Below, in pieces: positions 4,959-11,782 of a stretch of DNA of 16,939 nucleotides (position 1 is its first letter; every line of letters starts with the position of its first letter). Origin of the DNA: Clostridia bacterium (GTDB taxonomy: Bacteria; Bacillota; Clostridia; Oscillospirales; CAG-272); the NCBI GenBank assembly GCA_900753295.1, contig CAADYQ010000181.1, positions 1 through 16,939 on the forward strand, given 5' to 3'. Below the pieces are notes generated by a model, which was not told the origin of the DNA, did no database searches, and worked only from the letters and a program-made list of their open reading frames with translations. Made by a program: the position numbers and the translations under genes.

Positions 4959-6611
4959 ATGACAATAGGCGAAAAGATCACGCATTTACGCATTGCAAAC
5001 AAAATATCACAGGAACAGCTCGCCGAAAAGCTCGGCGTGTCACGTCAATCGGTCTCAAAGTGGGAGATGGACCAATCCCTGCCCCACATTGACAAGGTGC
5101 TTCTCATCTGCGAGCTTTTCTCGCTGAGCGCCGATGAGCTTCTGCACGAGGACGTGGTGATCCACCGCGGTGCGGCAGGCGCGGACAGCACAGCCGCTCC
5201 CTCAAGCCCGCCCGACGGCAGAAACAAATATTTCGGCACCGACGGCTTCCGCGGCGAGGCAAATGTAACGCTTACCTCCGCGCACGCCTACAAGGTGGGA
5301 AGATTCCTCGGCTGGTATTACGCCTCGCCGCTTTCCGGTTGCCGCAAGCCGGGCTACCGTCCGCGCATAGTTATAGGCAAGGACACCCGCCGCTCAAGCT
5401 ATATGCTTGAATATTCCCTCGTCGCCGGCATCACCGCCTCCGGCGCCGATGCATACATGCTTCACGTCACCACCACGCCGAGCGTGACATACGTTACCAA
5501 GCAGGATGAGTTCGACTGCGGCGTTATGATATCGGCTTCTCACAATCCATACTACGACAACGGCATAAAGCTCGTCAACCGCTACGGCGAAAAAATAGAC
5601 GATGCCGCCTCCGCGCTCATTGAAGCGTATATCGACGGGGACATAGCGCGTCTCGGCATTTCGGGCAGCGATCTTCCGCTAGCGCGGCGCGACCGCATAG
5701 GCTGTATCGTTGACTACGTTGCGGGAAGAAACAGATATGTCGGATATCTCATCTCGGTGGCATCGCATTCCTACCGCAGTCTCAAGGTCGGTCTTGACTG
5801 CGCCAACGGCGCATCGTGGATGATCGCAAAGGCGGTGTTCGACGCTCTCGGAGCGCAAACATATGTGATTGGCGCCTCGCCCGACGGGACCAACATCAAC
5901 CGCGACTGCGGCTCGACGCATATAGACGCACTGCGTGCGTTCGTCCGTGAGAACCACCTTGACGTGGGCTTTGCGTTTGACGGCGACGCCGACCGCTGCA
6001 TAGCGGTCGATGAAAAAGGCAACGAGGTCAACGGCGACCACATAATATACATCCTCGCCAAGCGTCTCAAGGAGCGCGGCAATCTCGACTTCAACACCGT
6101 TGTGGCTACCGTGATGTCCAACAGCGGTCTGCTTGCCGCACTTGAAGCCGAGGGGATACACTGTGCCGTAACTGCGGTAGGCGACCGCTTTGTTTACGAG
6201 TGCATGCAGCAGAACGGCTACCGCCTCGGCGGAGAACAGTCGGGGCATATAATCCTCAAAAAATATGCCACGACCGGAGACGGCATACTCACCGCCATAA
6301 TGATAACCGAGGAGATGCTCGACAACAAGACCACCCTTTCAAAGCTCGCCAAGCCGGTAAAGCTGTACCCTCAGCTCTGCCGCAGCATAAACGTGACCTC
6401 CAAGCCCGCCGTTACCGCGGACGAAGAGGTAAAGAAAAAGCTTGCCGAGATAAATGATGCCATAGGCGGGCACGGGCGCGTCCTCCTGCGTGAATCCGGC
6501 ACCGAGTCGGTGATACGCATAATGGTGGAATGCGAAAACGCGAACGACTGCGAGGCATACGCCGCAAAGCTCGCGGCGGTGATAAAAAAGCGGGGGTATT
6601 GCTGTGACTGA
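4959..6611 (+). CDS. glmM: XRE-type HTH domain fused to phosphoglucosamine mutase
   Basis: A 550-residue fusion. Residues 1-64 are an XRE/Cro-type helix-turn-helix; the HTH core (18-36) contains QEQLAEKLGVSRQSVSKWE. A short Ala/Pro/Ser linker (about 71-88) leads to a complete GlmM (89-550), which interconverts GlcN-6-P and GlcN-1-P in the cytoplasm on the way to UDP-GlcNAc. Visible GlmM hallmarks are YFGTDGFRG (91-99), the phosphoserine loop ISASHNP (Ser194), the metal loop DGDADR (Asp341, Asp343, Asp345), the sugar-specificity loop GEQSGH (425-430) and the phosphate-binding RESGTES (511-517), where Ser517 replaces the usual Pro. Ordinary GlmM is about 445-450 residues with no HTH. ATG 4959 is chosen because it begins a normal HTH domain, though its Shine-Dalgarno is weak; GTG 4851 would add 36 residues with no domain. 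The mutase looks active; whether it binds DNA is unknown. Confidence 0.92.
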   Translation: MTIGEKITHLRIANKISQEQLAEKLGVSRQSVSKWEMDQSLPHIDKVLLICELFSLSADELLHEDVVIHRGAAGADSTAAPSSPPDGRNKYFGTDGFRGEANVTLTSAHAYKVGRFLGWYYASPLSGCRKPGYRPRIVIGKDTRRSSYMLEYSLVAGITASGADAYMLHVTTTPSVTYVTKQDEFDCGVMISASHNPYYDNGIKLVNRYGEKIDDAASALIEAYIDGDIARLGISGSDLPLARRDRIGCIVDYVAGRNRYVGYLISVASHSYRSLKVGLDCANGASWMIAKAVFDALGAQTYVIGASPDGTNINRDCGSTHIDALRAFVRENHLDVGFAFDGDADRCIAVDEKGNEVNGDHIIYILAKRLKERGNLDFNTVVATVMSNSGLLAALEAEGIHCAVTAVGDRFVYECMQQNGYRLGGEQSGHIILKKYATTGDGILTAIMITEEMLDNKTTLSKLAKPVKLYPQLCRSINVTSKPAVTADEEVKKKLAEINDAIGGHGRVLLRESGTESVIRIMVECENANDCEAYAAKLAAVIKKRGYCCD

Positions 6612-7266
6612 TCGGATATCGGTATGTGAGCTTTACGGCAAGCTGCCGGAGCTTTTCGCCCCCGTATTTGAGGGAGCGACCTTCCCGTGGGAGGTGCTCG
6701 GACGCATTGCGGAATTCACCGCACACCTCGCGGATGCGGGATACGATGGTTATACCCTGCTCCGTCCCGGTGTTTTGGTGGGACGTGACGTTAAAATAGC
6801 TCCGACCGCCGTGATAGACGGCACGGCAGTCATCGGACACGGCAGCGTTCTGCGCCCCGGCGCATATCTGCGCGGCGGCGTTCTTGTGGGCGAGAGTTGC
6901 GTGATAGGCAATTCTACCGAGCTGAAAAACTGCATCATAATGGACCATGCGCAGGTGCCGCACTACAACTATGTCGGCGACTCCATACTCGGCAACAAGG
7001 CGCACATGGGCGCAGGCGCGGTCTGCTCGAACCTCAAGGCAGACGGCAAAAATGTTGTGATACACGGCGCGGCGGACTACGACACAGGACGGCGCAAGGT
7101 CGGCGCTTTTCTCGGGGATGGCGCCGACGTGGGCTGCGGCTGTGTTCTAAGTCCCGGTACCGTGATAGGCAAGAGGACCTCGGTCTACCCGCTGACACAT
7201 CTGCGCGGAGTAGTTCCCGCCGACAGCATTGTAAAAGCGGCGGATAAGATCGTGCAGAAAAGATAA
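6604..7266 (+). CDS. Free-standing GlmU-type left-handed beta-helix acetyltransferase
   Basis: A 220-residue hexapeptide-repeat protein matching the C-terminal half of GlmU, which acetylates GlcN-1-P with acetyl-CoA to give GlcNAc-1-P. A helical lead-in (1-45) precedes imperfect hexapeptide turns (about 54-205). Residues matching the E. coli GlmU active site are present: Arg84 (in LRPG), Lys108 (in IGNSTELKN), and His120 and Tyr123 in VPHYNYVGD, the general-base segment, followed by the HMGAGAV turn (134-140). The N-terminal uridylyltransferase domain (its GG-rich nucleotide loop) is absent, so a separate uridylyltransferase would be needed for UDP-GlcNAc. GTG 6604 overlaps the end of glmM by 8 bases, implying coupled translation. 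Similar short proteins are often labelled UDP-GlcNAc pyrophosphorylase-related. Other sugar acyltransferases share the fold, but the active-site match and the glmM/glmS context favour GlcN-1-P. Confidence 0.85.
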   Translation: MTDRISVCELYGKLPELFAPVFEGATFPWEVLGRIAEFTAHLADAGYDGYTLLRPGVLVGRDVKIAPTAVIDGTAVIGHGSVLRPGAYLRGGVLVGESCVIGNSTELKNCIIMDHAQVPHYNYVGDSILGNKAHMGAGAVCSNLKADGKNVVIHGAADYDTGRRKVGAFLGDGADVGCGCVLSPGTVIGKRTSVYPLTHLRGVVPADSIVKAADKIVQKR

Positions 7267-7276
7267 AATAATAAAT

Positions 7277-7315
7277 AGAGGCTGCTGTACTTACAGCGTG
7301 CGCCAGCCTCTTTTT
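7277..7315 (+). terminator. Terminator after the acetyltransferase gene
   Basis: AGAGGCTG (7277-7284) pairs with CAGCCTCT (7304-7311), followed by T-rich 7311-7315. Inside is a nested hairpin CTGTA-CT-TACAG (7285-7296), and the unpaired 7297-7303 leaves a one-sided bulge. It begins 10 bases after the stop. It implies that glmS depends on read-through or on its own promoter. Confidence 0.75.
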
Positions 7316-7344
7316 CCACCCGATTTCAAACCATAATTTATATC

Positions 7345-7358
7345 ATATTACGTAATAT
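7345..7358. promoter_or_regulatory. 14-bp perfect palindrome before glmS (candidate operator)
   Basis: ATATTACGTAATAT is perfectly palindromic and ends 4 bases before the glmS ribosome binding site AAGGAGA (7363-7369). It is flanked by direct repeats ATATCA (7340-7345 and 7357-7362). The octamer TATCATAT (7341-7348) also occurs over the -10 of the HTH-GlmM gene (4813-4820). XRE-type repressors bind short AT-rich palindromes like this, so it is a plausible operator. No convincing -35/-10 pair could be fixed in 7316-7360. AT-rich palindromes are more likely by chance than GC-rich ones. Confidence 0.45.
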
Positions 7359-7376
7359 ATCAAGGAGATGATACTG

Positions 7377-9209
7377 ATGTGCGGAATAATAGGCTACACA
7401 GGAAAAAGGAATGCTACGGGCATTCTGCTTGAGGGGCTTGCGGCGCTTGAATACCGCGGCTACGACTCGGCGGGGATCTCGGTCGCGTGCGGCGACGGCA
7501 TCGTTACCGTCCGACGGGTCGGACGTGTAAGCGGGCTTGCCGAAGCGGTCGATGAAATGGGCGGCATCGAAGGGGGCTGCGGCATCGGTCACACGCGCTG
7601 GGCGACTCACGGAGCGCCGAGCGAAGCAAACGCCCACCCGCAAGCCTCCGCAAACCTTGTGCTCGTTCACAACGGAATAATCGAGAATTACCTTGAGCTG
7701 CGCACAGAGCTTTCCGCCGCAGGGTATACATTTGCAAGCGACACGGATACAGAATGCGCGGCGCACCTCATTGATATGTATTACCGCGAGTCGCACGATC
7801 CGCTTTCGGCGATACGCCGCGCCGCCGAACGTCTTTGCGGCTCGTATGCCTTCGGGATAATATTCCGCGACCGTCCGAATGAGATCTACGCAACGCGCCG
7901 CGACAGCCCACTCATTGCCGCATATACAGCCGACGGCGCGTATATCGCCTCGGATATTCCCGCGCTTTTGCCCCACACGCGCCGTCTCGTGCGCCTCGGA
8001 GAGGGAGAAACGGCGCACCTTGCGCCGGATGGGACGGAATTTTTCGATACGGACGGAAGGCGCATTGAAAAAACGCCAGAAACCGTAGAATGGTCGGAGG
8101 GCGCGGCAGACAAGGAAGGCTATCCTCACTTCATGCTGAAGGAGATACACGAACAGCCCGACGTGATACGCCGCGCGGCAACACGCCGGATAGGTGAAGA
8201 CGGGATGCCGGAGCTTTCAGCCGACGGCATAGACGACGCGCTTTTGAATACTATCGACAGCATCGTAATAACGGGATGCGGCTCTGCCATGCATGCGGGG
8301 CTGATGGGGCGGATGCTGACGGAACGGCTTGCGGGCATTCCGGTAACGGTCGAGCTTGCATCGGAATACCGATATTCGCCGCCCGTCACAGCCGGGCGAA
8401 CACTGCTGATACCGATATCGCAGTCCGGAGAAACATCGGACACCCTCCAGGCGCTCCGACTTGCGCACAAAAACGGTATTCCGTCCTTAGGTCTGATAAA
8501 CGTCGTCGGCTCGGCGATAGCCCGCGGATCGGATGCCGTTATGTACACCGGAGCGGGTCCCGAGATAGCCGTTGCAACCACAAAGGGATATTCCTCTCAA
8601 GTCACGGCTCTTGCGATGCTTGCGCTGCGGCTGGGTGTTATCCGAGGTGTGATTGATGCCGGTGAAGCCCCAAGACTTTGCCGAGAGATCGCCGACACAC
8701 TGCCGGCATGCATTGCCGAAATAATCTCTCACCGCGCCGAGATAGCCGGGCTGGCACAAAAGATCGCGGCGCACGACGATCTGTTTTATATCGGCAGAGG
8801 TCCCGACTGCCCTGCAGCCGCGGAATGCTCGCTGAAGCTAAAGGAGATATCGTATATCCACAGCGAGGCTTATGCGGCTGGTGAGCTAAAGCACGGAACT
8901 CTGTCGCTCGTGACCGAGGGGACGCCGGTCATAGCTCTTGCCACCTCGCCGGTGCATTACGATAAAATGACCGGCAACATCCGCGAGGTGCGCAGCCGCG
9001 GCGGATATGTGATACTCGTCTGCGCTCCCGATTTTCCGTCTCCCGGTGAATACGCCGATGACGTTTTCATCCTCCCCGCCGCCGACCCGCTGTTCGCACC
9101 GCTCGGATGCGTTGTATTTTCACAGCTGCTCGCCTACGAGACCGCGCTCATACGCGGCTGCGACGTTGACCATCCGCGCAATCTCGCAAAATCGGTCACG
9201 GTGGAATAA
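7377..9209 (+). CDS. glmS: Glutamine--fructose-6-phosphate aminotransferase (isomerizing)
   Basis: A 610-residue enzyme, a normal GlmS length, making GlcN-6-P from fructose-6-P and glutamine, the first committed step of amino-sugar synthesis. ATG 7377 is chosen over 7368 because it gives the MCGIIGY start: Cys2 becomes the N-terminal nucleophile after Met removal, and the AAGGAGA site (7363-7369) is well spaced from it. The glutaminase domain (2-240) shows LEYRGYDSAG (24-33), HTRWATHG (72-79) and HNGIIENY (98-105). Two SIS domains follow: ITGCGSAMHAG (298-308) with SQSGETSDT (348-356), and FYIGRG (470-475) with ELKHGT (503-508). The conserved C-terminal tail NLAKSVTVE is present. It supplies substrate to the GlmM fusion upstream. 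The gap upstream is only 110 bases and holds no glmS ribozyme. Confidence 0.97.
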   Translation: MCGIIGYTGKRNATGILLEGLAALEYRGYDSAGISVACGDGIVTVRRVGRVSGLAEAVDEMGGIEGGCGIGHTRWATHGAPSEANAHPQASANLVLVHNGIIENYLELRTELSAAGYTFASDTDTECAAHLIDMYYRESHDPLSAIRRAAERLCGSYAFGIIFRDRPNEIYATRRDSPLIAAYTADGAYIASDIPALLPHTRRLVRLGEGETAHLAPDGTEFFDTDGRRIEKTPETVEWSEGAADKEGYPHFMLKEIHEQPDVIRRAATRRIGEDGMPELSADGIDDALLNTIDSIVITGCGSAMHAGLMGRMLTERLAGIPVTVELASEYRYSPPVTAGRTLLIPISQSGETSDTLQALRLAHKNGIPSLGLINVVGSAIARGSDAVMYTGAGPEIAVATTKGYSSQVTALAMLALRLGVIRGVIDAGEAPRLCREIADTLPACIAEIISHRAEIAGLAQKIAAHDDLFYIGRGPDCPAAAECSLKLKEISYIHSEAYAAGELKHGTLSLVTEGTPVIALATSPVHYDKMTGNIREVRSRGGYVILVCAPDFPSPGEYADDVFILPAADPLFAPLGCVVFSQLLAYETALIRGCDVDHPRNLAKSVTVE

Positions 9210-9242
9210 ATTTTCGCTCATATACCCGCAGAAGGTATTCCC

Positions 9243-9282
9243 ATGGGGCAGTTAAAAAGCCAATGCTTTTTAACTGCCCCAT
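9243..9282 (+). terminator. Terminator hairpin after glmS
   Basis: Perfect 18-bp arms (9243-9260 and 9265-9282) with a 4-nt loop CAAT, beginning 33 bases past the glmS stop. The downstream tract AATTTAATTTTA is only moderately T-rich. The arms contain A5/T5 tracts near the loop. It isolates glmS from the operon that follows and is the longest perfect hairpin in the window. Confidence 0.8.
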
Positions 9283-9311
9283 AATTTAATTTTATGGTCA
9301 TTTATCATCAC

Positions 9312-9340
9312 TTGACAAAAAGAACGTCATATGATAATAT
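9312..9340 (+). promoter_or_regulatory. Promoter of the LRR-SPFH-ATPase operon
   Basis: Perfect TTGACA (9312-9317) with TAATAT at 9335-9340 after 17 bases. GATAAT (9333-9338) and TATAAT (9338-9343) are other -10 choices but with spacers of 15 and 20 bases. It lies 30 bases beyond the glmS hairpin. No further promoter or terminator is evident down to the window end, so it probably drives all six genes. Confidence 0.7.
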
Positions 9341-9349
9341 ATAATTTAT

Positions 9350-9423
9350 TAGATATAGCTAACCGCGCGAGGTTGGCTTTACCGAGCTTTCCGTCAAAGA
9401 GACGGAGGTTTTCCGGAGGCTGA
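9350..9423 (+). promoter_or_regulatory. Structured leader of the LRR-SPFH-ATPase operon
   Basis: The leader before ATG 9424 can form two hairpins. AGCTAACC pairs with GGTTGGCT around a 6-base GCGCGA loop (9357-9378, one G-U pair). CCGTC-N5-GACGG is at 9391-9405. The ribosome binding site GGAGG (9415-9419) is followed by only 4 bases before the ATG and lies 9 bases past the second stem. I do not recognise a known riboswitch class; I looked in particular for c-di-GMP-I, TPP and guanidine motifs by eye. Confidence 0.4.
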
Positions 9424-10746
9424 ATGAAGATATTCTTGAAAAAAACAGCGTGCGCGTTTCTCGCCGCGCTATTGCTCGCCCTTCCCGCACTGCTCGGCGG
9501 TTGCGGACTTTTTTCGGACGGCAACGTCTATGCCCGCGTTGAGGAGGGGCTTATCTCCGCAGACGGCTTTATTTACGATCTTTTTGAGAACGGGGATGCC
9601 GAGATAGTCGGGATAAACCGCAACGATATTTTCCCCGACACATCAACGGACGGGAACGGCACTACCGAATGCCACCTTGTGATACCGGACACCGTTGATT
9701 CGCACCCTGTGACCTCGATAGGCTCGGATGCCTTTCGCGGCAACACGGCGCTGATGTACCTCACGCTCGGCGACAACGTCAGGGAGATAAAGCGCAGCGC
9801 CTTTGAGGAATGCGAGGCTCTCATATGCGTGGACGGCGGCAAAAAGCTTGCCCGCATAGAAGACTCCGCCTTCTCGTACTGCGTATCGCTTTGCCGCTTT
9901 GCGGACATGCCGGCGCTCAAGACCATTGAAGCCGCCGCGTTCTTCGGATGTACCGCACTGCCCTCGTTGCCGTCGATGCCGGCACTCGAATCGCTCGGCA
10001 CACAGGCGTTTTTCGGATGCTCCCTCATCACTTCGGCGCATCTGGCGGACAGCTGCAGCTCGATAGGAAAATCGGCATTTGCCGAGTGTACCTCTCTCAC
10101 CGAGGCATCCCTTGGCGGAGTTACCGAGGTCCCCGACAATGCCTTTTCGGGATGTATATCGCTTGTGAATGTCACTTTCGGCAAAAAGACCACGGTGATA
10201 GGCGCCTCGGCGTTCCGCGGATGCACGCGTCTTGCCTCTCCCGCGATCCCCAAAAGCGTGAGTGCCATAGGCTACCGCGCCTTTGAGGGCACAGCCTGGC
10301 TCACCGAGAGCCGCGATGAATTCATCATCGCCGGCAACGGCGTGCTCGTGCGCTATAACGGCACCGATGCCAACGTGGAGATACCGCGCAGCGTAAAGGT
10401 GATATCGGATGCGTTCAGCGGCAATACATCGGTGAGAAGCGTCACCGTGAGCGGCAAGGTCAAAACCATAGACGAATATGCGTTTTCCGGATGTACCGCG
10501 CTCGGACGCGTTACGATGACCTCCGGCGTGAGCACTATTCGCGAGGGCGCATTTGCGGGCTGCACGGCGCTCTCCGTGATATATCTCCCCGGCTCGGTCA
10601 AGGAGATAGGAAAGAACGCCTTCTCCGGTTGCCGCAATCTTACGTCGGTCAACTTTGCAGGCTCGGCGGGAAAATGGAACAAGATAGCATTTGCGGACGG
10701 CAACGGCGCGCTTTCGGGCGTCGTATGCGGCTCAAAACCGCAATGA
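9424..10746 (+). CDS. Leucine-rich-repeat (BspA/LRR_5 type) lipoprotein
   Basis: A 440-residue exported protein. Residues 1-26 are a lipoprotein signal (KIFLKK, a hydrophobic core, and LLGGC), with Cys27 as the lipidation site, so it should sit on the outer face of the membrane. Residues about 97-412 carry BspA-type repeats of roughly 22-24 residues with the recurring pattern IG..AF.GCT.L..V.LP; examples are the units ending GCTAL (175-179, 356-360, 379-383). Residues 288-315 break the pattern (GTAWL, DEF, then a short hairpin-like stretch), and the same interruption occurs in the next gene. Such repeats usually bind proteins or surfaces; no ligand can be named. It is the first gene of the operon with SPFH proteins and an ATPase, which suggests an extracytoplasmic accessory role. 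Confidence 0.9.
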   Translation: MKIFLKKTACAFLAALLLALPALLGGCGLFSDGNVYARVEEGLISADGFIYDLFENGDAEIVGINRNDIFPDTSTDGNGTTECHLVIPDTVDSHPVTSIGSDAFRGNTALMYLTLGDNVREIKRSAFEECEALICVDGGKKLARIEDSAFSYCVSLCRFADMPALKTIEAAAFFGCTALPSLPSMPALESLGTQAFFGCSLITSAHLADSCSSIGKSAFAECTSLTEASLGGVTEVPDNAFSGCISLVNVTFGKKTTVIGASAFRGCTRLASPAIPKSVSAIGYRAFEGTAWLTESRDEFIIAGNGVLVRYNGTDANVEIPRSVKVISDAFSGNTSVRSVTVSGKVKTIDEYAFSGCTALGRVTMTSGVSTIREGAFAGCTALSVIYLPGSVKEIGKNAFSGCRNLTSVNFAGSAGKWNKIAFADGNGALSGVVCGSKPQ

Positions 10747-10768
10747 GCGCGAAAGGAGCGGATAAAAA

Positions 10769-11782
10769 ATGCGTAAAATAACAGCGCTGATACTTGCTGT
10801 CATAATGCTTGCCCTACCGCTTTGCGCGTGCGGCAAGAAAGCCCCGGCTCCGCCCGTCACGCGCGAGCTTGACGAAAGCGAGACCTTTCACTTCGGCAAT
10901 TATACATACATGAAATACCGCGACGGCGGCGTCTGCATAACCGGCTACGACGGTGATGCGCCGACGCTCGTGATCCCCGCGGTGATCGACGGCGCGGACG
11001 TTATCGGCATAGGCGCCGGAGCATTTTCCGAAAAGCAGACGCTTACGGAGATCACCCTCCCCGCCGCGCTTGAGATAATAGACGATTACGCCTTTATCAA
11101 TTCCCTCTCGCTTTCAAAAATAAGCATCGGGAGCAAGGTCTGGTCGATAGGCACCTCGGCATTTGTCGGAACGCCCTGGCTTGATGCCCAGACGGATGAA
11201 TTCGTTGTCGTCGGCGACAGCGTGCTTCTGAAATATCAGGGCAGCGGCGGCGCGGTCACGGTCCCCGACGGCATACGCTACACATCTGACGCATTCGTTA
11301 TGAATGCAGACATCGTTTCGGTCAGCCTGCCCGACTCGCTTATGACGATAGGCACGAGCGCCTTTTCATTCTGCGAGGAGCTGCGCCTTGTAAAGTTCGG
11401 CGGCGGTCTTATCTCAATAGGCAACGGAGCGTTTGACGGCTGTGAAAAGCTGGCCGCGCTCAACCTTCCCGCAAGCCTTATCTCGATAGGCAGCTACGCC
11501 TTCCGCGATTGCTTCTACATTTCGGATATCGACTTCGGAATGTCGCTCGTGAGCATCGGCGAATACGCCTTTTCGGGAGACCTCAGAATAAAATCCATCA
11601 CTCTTCCGGCGACAGTAAAAAATATTGATCAGCATGCCTTCCGCGACTGCTACTCGCTCTCGCTCGTTTTCTACCGCGGGACCGCCGAGCAGTTTGAAGC
11701 CATGGAATGCTCCTCAAGCAACTATCTTATGACGGAAGCCGAACGATACTTCAACTATACCGGAGGCGGAAATGCGTCATAA
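10769..11782 (+). CDS. Second leucine-rich-repeat lipoprotein, paralogue of the first
   Basis: A 337-residue protein. Its signal peptide ends in LPLCAC, with Cys21 as the probable lipid-modified residue. LRR_5/BspA-type repeats cover about 77-302, for example SIGTSAF, SIGNGAFDGC, SIGSYAFRDC and SIGEYAF. The first repeats are followed by GTPWL, DEFVV and a short non-repeat stretch (134-160), matching residues 289-315 of the previous protein, so the two are a diverged tandem duplication. The C-terminal YRGTAEQFEAM (302-312) is the usual end module of this repeat family. AAAGGAG (10752-10758) precedes ATG 10769. The end overlaps the first SPFH gene by 11 bases, so translation is probably coupled. 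The ligand is unknown. Confidence 0.9.
   Translation: MRKITALILAVIMLALPLCACGKKAPAPPVTRELDESETFHFGNYTYMKYRDGGVCITGYDGDAPTLVIPAVIDGADVIGIGAGAFSEKQTLTEITLPAALEIIDDYAFINSLSLSKISIGSKVWSIGTSAFVGTPWLDAQTDEFVVVGDSVLLKYQGSGGAVTVPDGIRYTSDAFVMNADIVSVSLPDSLMTIGTSAFSFCEELRLVKFGGGLISIGNGAFDGCEKLAALNLPASLISIGSYAFRDCFYISDIDFGMSLVSIGEYAFSGDLRIKSITLPATVKNIDQHAFRDCYSLSLVFYRGTAEQFEAMECSSSNYLMTEAERYFNYTGGGNAS

Noticed and set aside
7267..7376. glmS ribozyme upstream of glmS
   Set aside because: The gap is only 110 bases, is largely filled by a terminator and a palindrome, and shows none of the ribozyme core.
9350..9423. c-di-GMP or other known riboswitch in the LRR operon leader
   Set aside because: The conserved core sequences of the classes I could recall are absent; only two simple stems are visible.
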